NCBI GenBank assembly: GCA_019636655.1
Contig: JAHBXB010000006.1
Location: 1-64,000 of the forward strand
Direction: 5' to 3'
DNA length: 64,000 nucleotides
DNA from: Phycisphaeraceae bacterium
GTDB taxonomy: Bacteria; Planctomycetota; Phycisphaerae; Phycisphaerales; UBA1924
Both the position numbers and the translations under genes were made by a program. The notes beneath the pieces were generated by a model that was given only the letters and a program-made list of their open reading frames with translations, did no database searches and was not told the origin of the DNA. Shown here piece after piece: positions 47,222 through 58,268 of the stretch. The stretch's first letter is position 1. Every line of letters begins with the position of its first letter.

Positions 47222-47313
47222 GTCGACGTGGCGGGCCCGTCCCGACCTGGGGTGGGTGAGACGAGAACGAACGAATACGCCTGCCGCGGACGCGGCGGGA
47301 AACGAGGCGGATC

Positions 47314-49302
47314 ATGGCACTCAAAGGCATCAACTCATTCGAGCAGCACGTCGAGAAGATCTTCGTCGCCGTGATCGGCGCCGCGGTGCTGGGCATCGTT
47401 GCCTGGCAGTTCGTCGGCCCGAAGAACACGGTGAAGGTCGGGCCCAAGGACCTCTCGTATGACCTGGCCTACCCGGAGATCGAGCGCAAGGCGCGCGAGG
47501 TCCAGGGGAAGATGCAGCAGACCGAGGTCAATCCCCCCGCGGTTCCCGCCGTCGAGCAGTTCGCCGCGTTCACCACGAAGTACAGGGCGCCGGTCGCCGT
47601 CCAGCCGCGGCTGGCTTGGGGCGGCGATGTCCGCGGCGCCCGGATCGAAGATGCGCCGACGACCGGGATCGGCGAGGGCCAGAGCGTCGCGCTGACCATC
47701 CCCGCCCCCGCGTCGCCGGTGGCGATGGTCTACATGGCCACCATCAGCCCGGGCGAGGCGACCGAGGCTCCGGAGCTGAAGAAGTACCTTCCGGCCGAAC
47801 TGCCGTACGACAAGGCCGGCGTCTCCGTCGAGGCGACCTTCAGCGGCGTCGCGCTGCGCAAGGCGCTCGAGGCCGATCCGGACGGACCCGGCCCCGCCAA
47901 GCCAATCCCCGCATTCTGGTGGACCGGCGACAGCACGCAGATCCTCGGCATCCGACTCGAGCGGTCCGAGCGCCGGGTCGACGGCACGTGGAGCGACCCC
48001 GTGGTGGTCCCCGCCATGCCCGGCCGGCTCGACATCCTGGCCGAGATCGCCAAGGAGCCAGTCAACCCGAACTTGCTGCGAGACATGGTGAAGCTCGCGA
48101 CGGAGTCGTCCACGCAGGTGCGACGGCCGCAGTACTACTCGATCATGTTCGGCGAGGACTGGACCCCCCCGACCGAGGCGGGCAAGGACGCCAAAGCCGG
48201 CAATCAGCAGGAGATCACGACCGAGAAGCGGAAGCTCGCCGATGTCGATGGCGCCATCGCTCGCCTGAAGGAGCAGGCCACCAAGGCCAGCGAGCAGAGC
48301 AAGAAGGCCATCGAAAAATCGCTTGCCCGCTACGAGGCCGACCGCCAGAAGATCGTCGAGCGCCTGGCCGAACTCGGTGAGCCGGTCGAGGGAGCCACCG
48401 CCGCCGCCGTGGCAGAGAAGCCCGAGGTTGTCGATGGCCCGCTGTTGCAGGCCGAGTCGGTGCGGGTCTGGAGCCACGACGTCACCGCCGAGCGCGGCAA
48501 GACGTACCGCTATCGCGTCATCCTCGCGCTGAGCAACCCGATCTACGGGCACGGGGCGGGCCTGAAGCCCGAGGAAGAGGAGAAGGCGAAGAATCCGATT
48601 GCCCTGAGCACCCCTTCGCCTTGGACCGCCCCCGTCAAGATCCCCGACGACTCGTACTACTTCATCACCAGTGCCCAGGATGGCGGGAATGCGCGGCAAC
48701 TCGGCGGCGCCCGCGCCGCGGCGGAGCTGTACAAGTTCTTTGGCGGCTACTGGCGCAAGGGAACCATTAGCCTCGAGCCCGGCGATGCCATCGCGGGAAC
48801 GGTGCGGGTGCCGGATCTTGATCGTCTCCTCGCGACGATCTCCGAGCCGGGTGACCCGAACATCGCCCCGCAGGCTGAGCGGCCTAGTGGCGGACGGCTG
48901 GCAGGCGGTGGCACCGCCCGCGGACCCGCAGCGAGTCCCCCGGCGGGTGGGGCGGCAGGGGGGGACAAGTCGGAGCCGATCCGGTTCAAGGAAGTGCCGG
49001 TCTCCCGGGATGCGTTCTTGCTGGACGTCGCGGCGATCCCGGCCGAGGGCCGGAACACGACCGGCGTGCAGTTTCAGGCCTACATCCGTGACCGTAATGG
49101 CAATATCAGCGTGCGGGTGCCTGATACCGACCGGTCAAGCCCGGAGTACCAGGCCATCTCCCACTCGGCGGCGAAGGGGGAGGAGGTTGTGCGGCCGAAG
49201 GAAGAGAAGAAGCCAGTGGTTCCCCAGACCCGGCCGGGGGAACAGCCGAATCCTGCGGGCGGCGGGGGTCGGGGAGGCGGCAAGAGTACGGGCGGCGGTT
49301 GA
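47314..49302 (+). CDS. Large membrane-anchored protein of the pilM operon, unknown function
   Basis: This is a 662-residue protein with one N-terminal membrane helix (about 15-32) and a long extracytoplasmic part. A coiled-coil stretch (about 290-355, ITTEKRKLADVDGAIARLKEQ...) is flanked by beta-rich regions, and the C-terminal ~60 residues are Lys/Pro/Gly-rich. It follows the PilO-like gene by 92 bp. I do not recognise a family; by position it may connect the PilM/PilO-like complex to the outer membrane. The stop is 67 bp before the rRNA promoter. Confidence 0.65.
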   Translation: MALKGINSFEQHVEKIFVAVIGAAVLGIVAWQFVGPKNTVKVGPKDLSYDLAYPEIERKAREVQGKMQQTEVNPPAVPAVEQFAAFTTKYRAPVAVQPRLAWGGDVRGARIEDAPTTGIGEGQSVALTIPAPASPVAMVYMATISPGEATEAPELKKYLPAELPYDKAGVSVEATFSGVALRKALEADPDGPGPAKPIPAFWWTGDSTQILGIRLERSERRVDGTWSDPVVVPAMPGRLDILAEIAKEPVNPNLLRDMVKLATESSTQVRRPQYYSIMFGEDWTPPTEAGKDAKAGNQQEITTEKRKLADVDGAIARLKEQATKASEQSKKAIEKSLARYEADRQKIVERLAELGEPVEGATAAAVAEKPEVVDGPLLQAESVRVWSHDVTAERGKTYRYRVILALSNPIYGHGAGLKPEEEEKAKNPIALSTPSPWTAPVKIPDDSYYFITSAQDGGNARQLGGARAAAELYKFFGGYWRKGTISLEPGDAIAGTVRVPDLDRLLATISEPGDPNIAPQAERPSGGRLAGGGTARGPAASPPAGGAAGGDKSEPIRFKEVPVSRDAFLLDVAAIPAEGRNTTGVQFQAYIRDRNGNISVRVPDTDRSSPEYQAISHSAAKGEEVVRPKEEKKPVVPQTRPGEQPNPAGGGGRGGGKSTGGG

Positions 49303-49368
49303 AAAGTGGAGACCCTGCGTGGATTGTGTCGGGAAAAGTCGGGATTATTGGGCAGATATGACCAACCC

Positions 49369-49396
49369 TTGACACCCGCCGGCACCTGCCTATGCT
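49369..49396 (+). promoter_or_regulatory. rRNA promoter
   Basis: TTGACA (49369-49374) and TATGCT (49391-49396) are 16 bp apart, about 315 bp before the 23S 5' end. A second TTGACA inside CTCTTTGACAATCGG (49481-49495) resembles leader sequences of rRNA operons. No 16S or tRNA gene lies in the leader 49397-49710. Confidence 0.7.
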
Positions 49397-49693
49397 TCCC
49401 CTCGCGTCGCGAAATGACGCAGCCGATCCGGCTCCCGCCGGACCGGGGTCGAAACCGGGAAGATCCCGGCCAAGACAGGCCTCTTTGACAATCGGATACG
49501 GACAGGTGTTTGCCTCCGGCCGAATACGGCTCCAAGGGCGGTCGGTATCCCCGCCGCTCGTTGGGCGTCGTGGCCGGAGTGCTGCAAAGAAGAACACCGA
49601 ATCGAGAGCGTCAAGCGAACAAATATATCGTGCTCATAGATTCGTGGAATCCCGAGGCCGGAAGGCAGCGGGGCGCACGGCTCAACGTCGAAC

Positions 49694-49710
49694 GCGGCGT
49701 CGGGTTGATG

Positions 49711-49720
<10 letters not shown>
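49694..49720 (+). other. Left arm of the pre-23S processing stem
   Basis: These 27 bases are complementary, with a single mismatch, to 52467-52493 on the far side of the 23S gene, forming the RNase III-type processing stem. Confidence 0.85.
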
Positions 49721-52466
<2,746 letters not shown>

Positions 52467-52476
<10 letters not shown>

Positions 52477-52493
52477 CATCAACCGGACGCCGC
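52467..52493 (+). other. Right arm of the pre-23S processing stem
   Basis: Complementary to 49694-49720 with one mismatch. The spacer to 5S (52494-52650) contains no tRNA. Confidence 0.85.
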
Positions 52494-52650
52494 GTCCTCT
52501 CGCCCCACTCGGGCGACGAGCGACGGGACGGCCCGGACGAGTCTCGAGCACGATTCATTGTGTTCGCCGCTCTCGATCGGTTTCTTCAAGGCACCTGTCC
52601 ATCATCCGAGCATCATGCTCGGGGCTCCCGAAAGGGGGCTTCCGAGAGTT

Positions 52651-52758
52651 GTCGGTGACTACTGACCCAGGGTCACACCTGTTCCCATCCCGAACACAGC
52701 AGTTAAGCCTGGGTCGCCGATGATACTGCATCGCGGGAAAGTAGGTCGTCGCCGGCGT
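52651..52758 (+). rRNA. rrf: 5S ribosomal RNA
   Basis: About 108 nt. It contains the conserved CACACCTGTTCCCATCCCGA loop and ACAGCAGTTAAGC, and its ends pair (GTCGGTGAC with GTCGCCGGC, allowing G-U). Confidence 0.93.
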
Positions 52759-52760
52759 AT

Positions 52761-52799
52761 GACCCCGTTCAGGTAAACCTGGGCGGGGTCTTTTGTTTT
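52761..52799 (+). terminator. rRNA operon terminator
   Basis: GACCCCG (52761-52767) pairs with CGGGGTC (52784-52790), with an inner CAGGT/ACCTG stem, followed by TTTTGTTTT. Confidence 0.88.
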
Positions 52800-52923
52800 G
52801 CTCTTTGCCGCGCCGCCCCCTCTGCCCATGCTCCAGTCCGGCGACGGATCCATCAGCAATCCGCACGCGCATCACATGGCGTGGTCGTCGTTCTCCGCCT
52901 CCGGCAATGCTCGGAGATTGGGC

Positions 52924-54534
52924 ATGCCTACTCGTTTCTCGCTGTTGTTTGCTGCATTGGTCACGGCCCTCCTGTTCTGCCACGACCCCGTTCACGCTGA
53001 CGGCAAGGTCTTCGCCCGAGTCGTGACCACGACGATCCCCGACCAGGAGGCGCTTGTTTACTTCAAGGACGGCGTCGAGACCCTCGCGATCGAGACCCGC
53101 TTTGTCGTTGATGGTCCGGCAACAACCGACCAGCCCGCCGCCGACAGTGAGTTTGCTTGGGTGGTCCCTGTCCCCGGCGCCGGGGGGATCCCGGAGGTCT
53201 CGGCGACCACCCGCGGCGTATTCCCGACGCTTCGCCATGTCTTCTCGCCCCGGGTCATCAGCAACACCGATGGCATTTGGGTCGCGGCGATCGCGTTGTC
53301 GCTGCCCTTTCTGCTTGGTTGCTGCGTTCGCTTCCGTTCGCCGGTCATAATCACCGGCATGACCCTCTTGTCGCTGATCCTCTGCGTGATGCTCGCGTTG
53401 CCCGCGCTTGGGAGGGCGCGATCAATGCTACCCGCGGCGGATGGTGTCGAAGTTCTAGAGCGTTCATTTGTGGGTTCGTTCGACGTTGCGATCATCGCCG
53501 GTGACCCGTCGGTGCCAGCGGCCGATTCCGGCGCGAACCTCGCGGCGTGGTTGAGGACCAACCACTTCGACCTCCCGCCAGGTGTTGAGTCTGTTCTTGC
53601 CGACTACGCCGCGCGGGGCTGGGTCTTCGTCGCATCGCGTCTGGGGGCGTCTGATTCCGGGCCGGGAGCACGGCTCGCCCCGCATCCTCTTGTGTTCAGA
53701 TTCAGGACTCCAGAGGCCGTGTATCCGCTCGTCCTCACCGGGACCGGCGGGACTTCTCTCGCGGTCGACCTCTATGTCTTCGGCGACGGCCTTGCCGCGG
53801 CGGACGGCTTTCGCGCAGTCCGGTGCGCCCCCGATGTCGTCAGCGCGCCCGTTGATTCGACGGGATGGCGCCCGAGTATCCGTGAGCCCAGGATCGCGCA
53901 CGAAGAGCTCCGCCGGCTCGTGCCGGAGTCGACCACACTGACCAAACTCACGGCGACGCTCACGCCGGACCAGATGCGTCGCGATGCGACCATCCGCTTC
54001 GAGCCGCCGAAGGACATCGGCCGCGAGGTGTACTCCTACGGGGCCGCGGCGTCCGTTGCGGCCGGCTATGGTGGCGCCGTCCTCGTGGTCGCATCCTTGG
54101 TGCTGGCAATGCTGTGCGTCGCCAGTCGTGCCGGGACGGCCAAGGGCCGTATCGGGAGCCTGATGGTGGTGCTGGCGTCAGCCGCGGTCGCGGTGGGATG
54201 GTACGTGACGCTCCCCACCGCGCCGACGGAACGGGCGAGCCGACCGACTTCCCCAAACCTTCGGAACGCGAGCGAGGCAGTCTCAACTGAGATCGCGCGA
54301 GCTCGAGAGGCGGATTCGGACTTCACGCCGACAGCGGATTGGATCCGCGCCCGGCTAGCGGCCGCGGTCGAGTCAGACGCCCGAAGCCGCCCGCCCGGCC
54401 GCCCTGCCCGTCAGGTGAGAGAGGAAGACTCGCCCTTCAATTATTCCGTCCGAGAGGCGGCGCCGGGGAGGTTCGAGCTTGTCACGTTCGACGCGTACGG
54501 CGTTGCAGAGGAGCCGTCCGCGGTATTTGAATGA
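52924..54534 (+). CDS. DUF2330-like membrane protein
   Basis: This is a 536-residue protein with a signal peptide (about 1-25) and a first domain matching DUF2330: PDQEALVYFKDGVETLAIETRF, then SEFAWVVPVPGAGGIPEVS. Two membrane helices follow (about 120-160), then a further extracytoplasmic domain with the second half of DUF2330-like sequence (LVFRFRTPEAVYPLVLTG). More helices (about 375-430) and a charged C-terminal tail end the protein. ATG 52924 gives a clean signal peptide and has GGAG about 7 nt upstream. The upstream frame runs into the rRNA terminator and is rejected. Function of the family is unknown. Confidence 0.8.
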   Translation: MPTRFSLLFAALVTALLFCHDPVHADGKVFARVVTTTIPDQEALVYFKDGVETLAIETRFVVDGPATTDQPAADSEFAWVVPVPGAGGIPEVSATTRGVFPTLRHVFSPRVISNTDGIWVAAIALSLPFLLGCCVRFRSPVIITGMTLLSLILCVMLALPALGRARSMLPAADGVEVLERSFVGSFDVAIIAGDPSVPAADSGANLAAWLRTNHFDLPPGVESVLADYAARGWVFVASRLGASDSGPGARLAPHPLVFRFRTPEAVYPLVLTGTGGTSLAVDLYVFGDGLAAADGFRAVRCAPDVVSAPVDSTGWRPSIREPRIAHEELRRLVPESTTLTKLTATLTPDQMRRDATIRFEPPKDIGREVYSYGAAASVAAGYGGAVLVVASLVLAMLCVASRAGTAKGRIGSLMVVLASAAVAVGWYVTLPTAPTERASRPTSPNLRNASEAVSTEIARAREADSDFTPTADWIRARLAAAVESDARSRPPGRPARQVREEDSPFNYSVREAAPGRFELVTFDAYGVAEEPSAVFE

Positions 54535-54562
54535 TCGCCTGCCCGGCGCGGCCCGACGCCGC

Positions 54563-54568
54563 TAGCAT
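54563..54568 (+). promoter_or_regulatory. Candidate -10 element of a leaderless transcript
   Basis: TAGCAT lies 5 nt upstream of ATG 54574 with no Shine-Dalgarno. Confidence 0.35.
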
Positions 54569-54573
54569 CACAG

Positions 54574-55353
54574 ATGCCCAATCCCGCTTCGCCACCGGCA
54601 AAGACCGAGCGTCCCCAGGTGCGGATCTACGACGACAACGCCGAAGAACTGCTCCGCTCCGACCAGTTCCCCGACCGGGTCAGCCTGTTGCCCAGCAACG
54701 CCCCCGGCTCTGCCGCGTGGGCCGGCGGCGGTAGCGGCGCCGCGGCGGGAGAGCGGATCCGCATCCTGTGGGGCCAGGACATGCTCCGCGACGTCCTCGA
54801 CGGCCGCTACCGCGCCGTGATCTGCGGCGTCAACGACCAGGACAACTCGCACGGCATCATCGCCCAGTTGGTCGATCTGATCCACACGAGCCAGTGGACC
54901 GCCCGCGCCGTCACGTCCTTCGCGAAGATGTTCCAGGAGTCGGTGTCGGTCCACGCCGCGGGCGACCGCGAGCCGTACGTCCTCAAGTACGACCTCGACA
55001 GCCTGCTGATCCTCGCCCTGCTGCGGCCCCGTGGGCGGGACCACTTCACCGTTGAGGATCTCGCGAGAGGGTTCGGCACGATCACCAAGATGCTGCGGGA
55101 CCGGCGCGAGCGCATGCCGGTGTGCAGCGTGTCGTTCCTCGCGGCGCGAGCGAACCGCCTCATTGAGGGCGGGCCCGGCAAGGGAGCCGAGGGCGAGCCG
55201 AGTTTCGAAACAGTCCTCCGGACCATGTTCAACGCGGGGTTCCGCGGCGACGTCTACACGGCCCCGGCGATGTGGCGATTCGCCCACGTCGGAGTCTTCC
55301 CGACGTATCCGTTCCCCGAGGGCCTGGACCGGATGCGGGTTGGGAGCAGTTGA
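54574..55353 (+). CDS. Conserved protein of unknown function
   Basis: This is a 259-residue soluble protein with no membrane segment. Conserved-looking text includes RILWGQDMLRDVLDGRYRAVICGVNDQDNSHGIIAQL (about 60-98) and MPVCSVSFLAARANRLIEGG, ending in VGVFPTYPFPEGLDRM. A Gly/Ala-rich loop (about 44-60) lies before the first block. I do not recognise the family. The gene is followed 33 bp later by the DinB-like gene and both may share a transcript starting near 54574. Confidence 0.72.
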   Translation: MPNPASPPAKTERPQVRIYDDNAEELLRSDQFPDRVSLLPSNAPGSAAWAGGGSGAAAGERIRILWGQDMLRDVLDGRYRAVICGVNDQDNSHGIIAQLVDLIHTSQWTARAVTSFAKMFQESVSVHAAGDREPYVLKYDLDSLLILALLRPRGRDHFTVEDLARGFGTITKMLRDRRERMPVCSVSFLAARANRLIEGGPGKGAEGEPSFETVLRTMFNAGFRGDVYTAPAMWRFAHVGVFPTYPFPEGLDRMRVGSS

Positions 55354-55386
55354 GGCCGCGTTCGGGGCGGCTTTGTCGGGTCGCGC

Positions 55387-55917
55387 ATGCTGGAATCCAT
55401 CGCCAATCGACTCGCCGCGTTTCCGCCGGCCCTGAAGGGCGCGGTGGGGTGTGTCAGCGCGGATGATGCCCGCTGGAAGCCGCAACACCCCAACTATCCG
55501 AAGGGAGCCTGGTCCGTGCTCGAGATCGTCTGCCACCTGGCGGACGAGGAGGTGCTGGATTTCCGGGCGCGGCTGGAGTCGGTGCTGCGGGATCCGGGTT
55601 CGGCCTGGGCGCCGATCGACCCGGAGGGGCGGGCGGTTGAACAGCGGTACAACGAGCAGGAACTCGGGCCGGCGCTGGAGCGGTTCGAGCGGGCCCGCGC
55701 GGCGAACGTCGCGTGGCTGCGCTCGCAGGTCGCTCCCGACTGGTCGGCGGTGCACCGGCATCCGAAGTTCGGGCCGATCGCCGCGGGGGACCTGCTGGTG
55801 TCGTGGGCGGCGCATGATGCGTTGCACCTGAGACAGATCGCGAAGCGGCTGTACCAGCTGGCCGCGAGGGATGGCTCGACCTTTTCGACCGCGTACGCCG
55901 GGGAGTGGGGGGCGTAG
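55387..55917 (+). CDS. DinB-like four-helix metal-binding protein
   Basis: This is a 176-residue protein of the DinB/YfiT-like superfamily (PF12867 type). Metal-ligand His residues are seen as EIVCHLADEE (about 48) and SWAAHDALHLRQI (about 139-149). WSVLEIVCHLADEEV is the typical helix-1 segment. Members are metal-dependent thiol transferases or of unknown activity. It is a cytoplasmic protein. The stop lies 25 bp from the stop of the convergent next gene. Confidence 0.85.
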   Translation: MLESIANRLAAFPPALKGAVGCVSADDARWKPQHPNYPKGAWSVLEIVCHLADEEVLDFRARLESVLRDPGSAWAPIDPEGRAVEQRYNEQELGPALERFERARAANVAWLRSQVAPDWSAVHRHPKFGPIAAGDLLVSWAAHDALHLRQIAKRLYQLAARDGSTFSTAYAGEWGA

Positions 55918-55942
55918 GGGTCGGGCGCCTCAACCATCCGGA

Positions 55943-56578
55943 TCAACCGGCGTTGAGCTTTTCAAAGAGATGGTCGAACCTTGCGCGGAGTTCGACAAAT
56001 GGGAATCGCGGTGTGCCGGCCGCGGAGCGGTTCCGCAGGGGTGAGACCTGCAGGAACTGAACTTTGCACATGGTGTCGTACTCCCCCAGCGCCATGTCCA
56101 ACAGGATGAACCCGGGGTTGATGAACCGTTCATCGTTCACCTCTTTGCATCCTTTTAGGAAGAGCTCAATGTCGATCTTTCCATCTTCCCCGGGGGAGAT
56201 GGCGGCCTCGATCTCGGCGAGATCGAACTCGAGATCCTCGAACGCAAGGCCGGCGCCCTCAGACTCGAGAACCGAGTCGGGGATGCGAGGCCGGAATCGA
56301 ATGACCTGCCACTGCGGAATGGCAGGGGCAGCATCACAGAGGCGCTCGACAGCATCGACATTGTCGATATCACCATCGGCGCTGATGATGATCTGACGGG
56401 GCGTGACTCCTGATTGGGACAGTTCCCAGGAGAGGCCATCCCCTACCTTCCACAGCTGCTCCTGCATCTCGGAGATTGGGGGCGAATCCGGGTCGTTCGC
56501 CTGAAGCATCGCGGCGCTGTTCCGTTGAAACCAGTTCCAGAACATCTCCTCGGGTGACTTGGACTCGTGCTTCGGCAT
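55943..56578 (-). CDS. Conserved hypothetical protein
   Basis: This is a 211-residue acidic soluble protein with FWNWFQRNSAAML near the N-terminus, REIIISADG-like text (RQIIISADGDIDNVDAVERL), and IPQWQVIRFRPRIP and PGFILLDMALGEYD later. I recall this combination ('FW.WF..N', 'ISADG', 'W....FRPR', 'LD..LGEYD') from a widespread family of unknown function that is often found as orphan genes among immunity-type proteins. No catalytic motif is obvious. It is AT-richer than its neighbours. A strong hairpin (56649-56683) separates it from lexA upstream. Confidence 0.75.
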   Translation of the reverse strand: MPKHESKSPEEMFWNWFQRNSAAMLQANDPDSPPISEMQEQLWKVGDGLSWELSQSGVTPRQIIISADGDIDNVDAVERLCDAAPAIPQWQVIRFRPRIPDSVLESEGAGLAFEDLEFDLAEIEAAISPGEDGKIDIELFLKGCKEVNDERFINPGFILLDMALGEYDTMCKVQFLQVSPLRNRSAAGTPRFPFVELRARFDHLFEKLNAG

Positions 56579-56648
56579 TGAGAGCGGCTCCGCGGATGTT
56601 GCGAGGTGGACAAATCGTGCAACAAAGTACCACGGGTCTGCAATCAGA

Positions 56649-56683
56649 AACGCACGCGCCCGCTGAGTCGGGGCGCGTGCGTT
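56649..56683 (-). terminator. Terminator after lexA
   Basis: A 13-bp perfect stem (56649-56661 with 56671-56683) has a 9-nt loop and is followed on the minus strand by TTTCTGATT. The T-run is weak but position and stem strength fit. Confidence 0.65.
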
Positions 56684-56764
56684 GTGGTTGGAGAGTGCGT
56701 GCCGCGGGCCGGCGGCTGACGGGCCCGGGCGTTTGCCTTCCCCTGGTACGGGTGGCGGGGCGGC

Positions 56765-57379
56765 TCAGTACTTGCGGAGCACGCTGCGGACGATGCCCTG
56801 GACCTTGCAGTCCTTGACGTAGATGGGCTGGTACTCGGGGTTGGCCGGCTGGAGGCGGATCCGGCCGTCTTCGCGGTAGAAGGTCTTGAGTGTGGTCTCG
56901 CCGTTGGGGAGGAGCGCGACGACGCGGTCGCCGTTGGCCGCGGTATCGGCCCGTTCGACGAGGATATAGTCGCCCTCGAGGATCCCCTCATCGCGCATCG
57001 ACTCGCCCTGGACTCGGAGGGCGAAGATGGAGCCGGGACGGCCGGGGCGGGGGCCGATGATGTCCATGACGTCGAGTTCGTCGCGGTCCTCGATCTTCTC
57101 GATCGGGTAGCCCGCGGCGATGCGGCCCACGAGCGGGAAGTGCAGCGGGCGGGACTCATCGGGGACGGCGATCCCCTCAGCGATCGACAAAGAGCGAGCT
57201 TTGTTCGGCTCGCGCACCAAAGCGCCCTTCTTGATAAGCGCTTCGACGTGCTCGAAGACGGTGACCTTGCTCACGCCGATCTCGTCGGCGAGTTCCTGCA
57301 TGGTCGGGGAAAAGCCACGGCGAAGGCGTGAGTCCCGGATAAGTTGCAGAATGCGGAGTTGCTTGGGTGTCAGGTTCAT
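56765..57379 (-). CDS. lexA: LexA repressor, SOS response
   Basis: This is a 204-residue regulator. The N-terminal winged helix (about 1-65) includes TMQELADEIGVSKVTVFEHVEALIKKG. The C-terminal S24 peptidase domain has the cleavage bond Ala89-Gly90 (IAAGYPI), catalytic Ser127 (GESMRDEGI) and Lys165 (TTLKTFYR). It represses DNA-damage genes and is inactivated by RecA-stimulated self-cleavage. I chose ATG 57379 as the canonical LexA start. The recognition helix differs from Proteobacterial LexA, so its operator cannot be predicted. Another open frame overlaps its 5' end, and the mRNA may begin about 690 nt upstream. Confidence 0.95.
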   Translation of the reverse strand: MNLTPKQLRILQLIRDSRLRRGFSPTMQELADEIGVSKVTVFEHVEALIKKGALVREPNKARSLSIAEGIAVPDESRPLHFPLVGRIAAGYPIEKIEDRDELDVMDIIGPRPGRPGSIFALRVQGESMRDEGILEGDYILVERADTAANGDRVVALLPNGETTLKTFYREDGRIRLQPANPEYQPIYVKDCKVQGIVRSVLRKY

Positions 57380-57857
57380 AACGCGCTCCCTCGAATGAGA
57401 TTGGACCACACGGGGCTGCACCCGGCGTCAGTACCGACGTCGGGCCCACACAAGACCGGCCGGGATCGCCGCTGGGCGACGCTGGGGCCGGAGAAAGAAG
57501 GACGGAACGGATCGCCGCGTCCTGCTCGGCGAGCAGGCGGGAGGCTCCAAAGAGCGATGCGAGACGACGGGCGACCCGAGACAGGACGGTCGAGTCGCGT
57601 GCAGGGGACCGATCCCAGGAGCGGGCCGGGCCGATCGAATCGAGGATGTCCAGGGCGTGCTGTTCCGGGGCCGCTGCCGACCCCGCGTGCCCCCATGCCC
57701 CCCCGGACCATGGGGATCCCCCGTCGGAGGACATTCCGGAACTTGGCATCGCCGCGCCCTGCCGGCGAATCAGGCTGCCTTGCGGCGAGCCGTAGATGCT
57801 CTCGACGAAGTCGCCGCCGGGGCCGAGATGGACCAGGGGCATGCTGCTGATCGTCAT
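57177..57857 (-). CDS. Possible gene upstream of and overlapping lexA
   Basis: This open frame of 226 residues starts at ATG 57857 with GGGAG 7 nt upstream. Third positions are strongly GC in the first ~130 codons and the text looks protein-like (HALDILDSIGPARSWD, SRVARRLASLFGASRLLAEQDAAIRSVLL). The last ~67 codons lie over the lexA 5' end in another phase and look like shadow sequence. The true gene may end near 57400 after a frameshift, or may genuinely overlap. A small SOS co-regulated protein, in the manner of sulA or imuA partners, is conceivable by position only. Confidence 0.4.
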   Translation of the reverse strand: MTISSMPLVHLGPGGDFVESIYGSPQGSLIRRQGAAMPSSGMSSDGGSPWSGGAWGHAGSAAAPEQHALDILDSIGPARSWDRSPARDSTVLSRVARRLASLFGASRLLAEQDAAIRSVLLSPAPASPSGDPGRSCVGPTSVLTPGAAPCGPISFEGARYEPDTQATPHSATYPGLTPSPWLFPDHAGTRRRDRREQGHRLRARRSAYQEGRFGARAEQSSLFVDR

Positions 57858-58066
57858 GTGGGTCTCCCAGGTCTGGCCGGACCACCGTGTCCGGCTCGAA
57901 GGGGATGAGACACCCCGGGGTACGGCCGAAGGGGCCGACTGACCGGGCATGGGCTCCACCCATTGGGACGGGAGACCTGTCGCTCCACGACAGGTTGGGC
58001 CTACCTAGGCCTGCGAAAGTGATCGGCGAACGTGTCATGACTTCACCAGAATCATTGCTCGATCGT
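57858..58066 (-). promoter_or_regulatory. Structured 5' leader of the lexA operon
   Basis: The ~200-nt region between the predicted transcript start and ATG 57857 contains a perfect hairpin (ACCTGTCG 57975-57982 with CGACAGGT 57988-57995). Further GC dyads include CGGCC-N5-GGCCG (around 57923-57937) and CCCAT/ATGGG arms. No known riboswitch class was recognised. Confidence 0.4.
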
Positions 58067-58073
58067 TCGGATT

Positions 58074-58102
58074 AGACTAGGCGATCATCGTCCACACGGC
58101 AA
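58074..58102 (-). promoter_or_regulatory. Candidate promoter of the lexA operon
   Basis: On the minus strand TTGCCG (58102-58097) and TAGTCT (58079-58074) are 17 bp apart. Confidence 0.45.
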
Positions 58103-58139
58103 GGGGTAGGACAAAGTTTTTTTGGTTTCTATTCCCTAC

Positions 58140-58159
58140 TTCGCACGGAGTTGTGCGAA
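58140..58159. promoter_or_regulatory. Inverted repeat upstream of the lexA operon promoter
   Basis: TTCGCAC (58140-58146) and GTGCGAA (58153-58159) form a perfect 7-bp dyad with a 6-bp gap, about 40 bp upstream of the -35. It could be a regulator site, possibly for LexA itself, or part of a terminator for the ACMSD gene. Confidence 0.4.
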
Positions 58160-58268
58160 ATTCCGCAAGACTCCTACCTAAAACCAAGGCGCAGGGCGAA
58201 CGATTTGTTCCCCTTCCGTCCGCGCAGAACAGCGCCAAGACGACAACTTGGGGTGGGGATGTGAGCGA

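Noticed and set aside
58198-58210. GAAC-N5-GTTC as a Gram-positive-type LexA box
   Set aside because: The spacing is 5 rather than 4, flanking bases do not fit, and it is farther from the promoter than the 58140 dyad.
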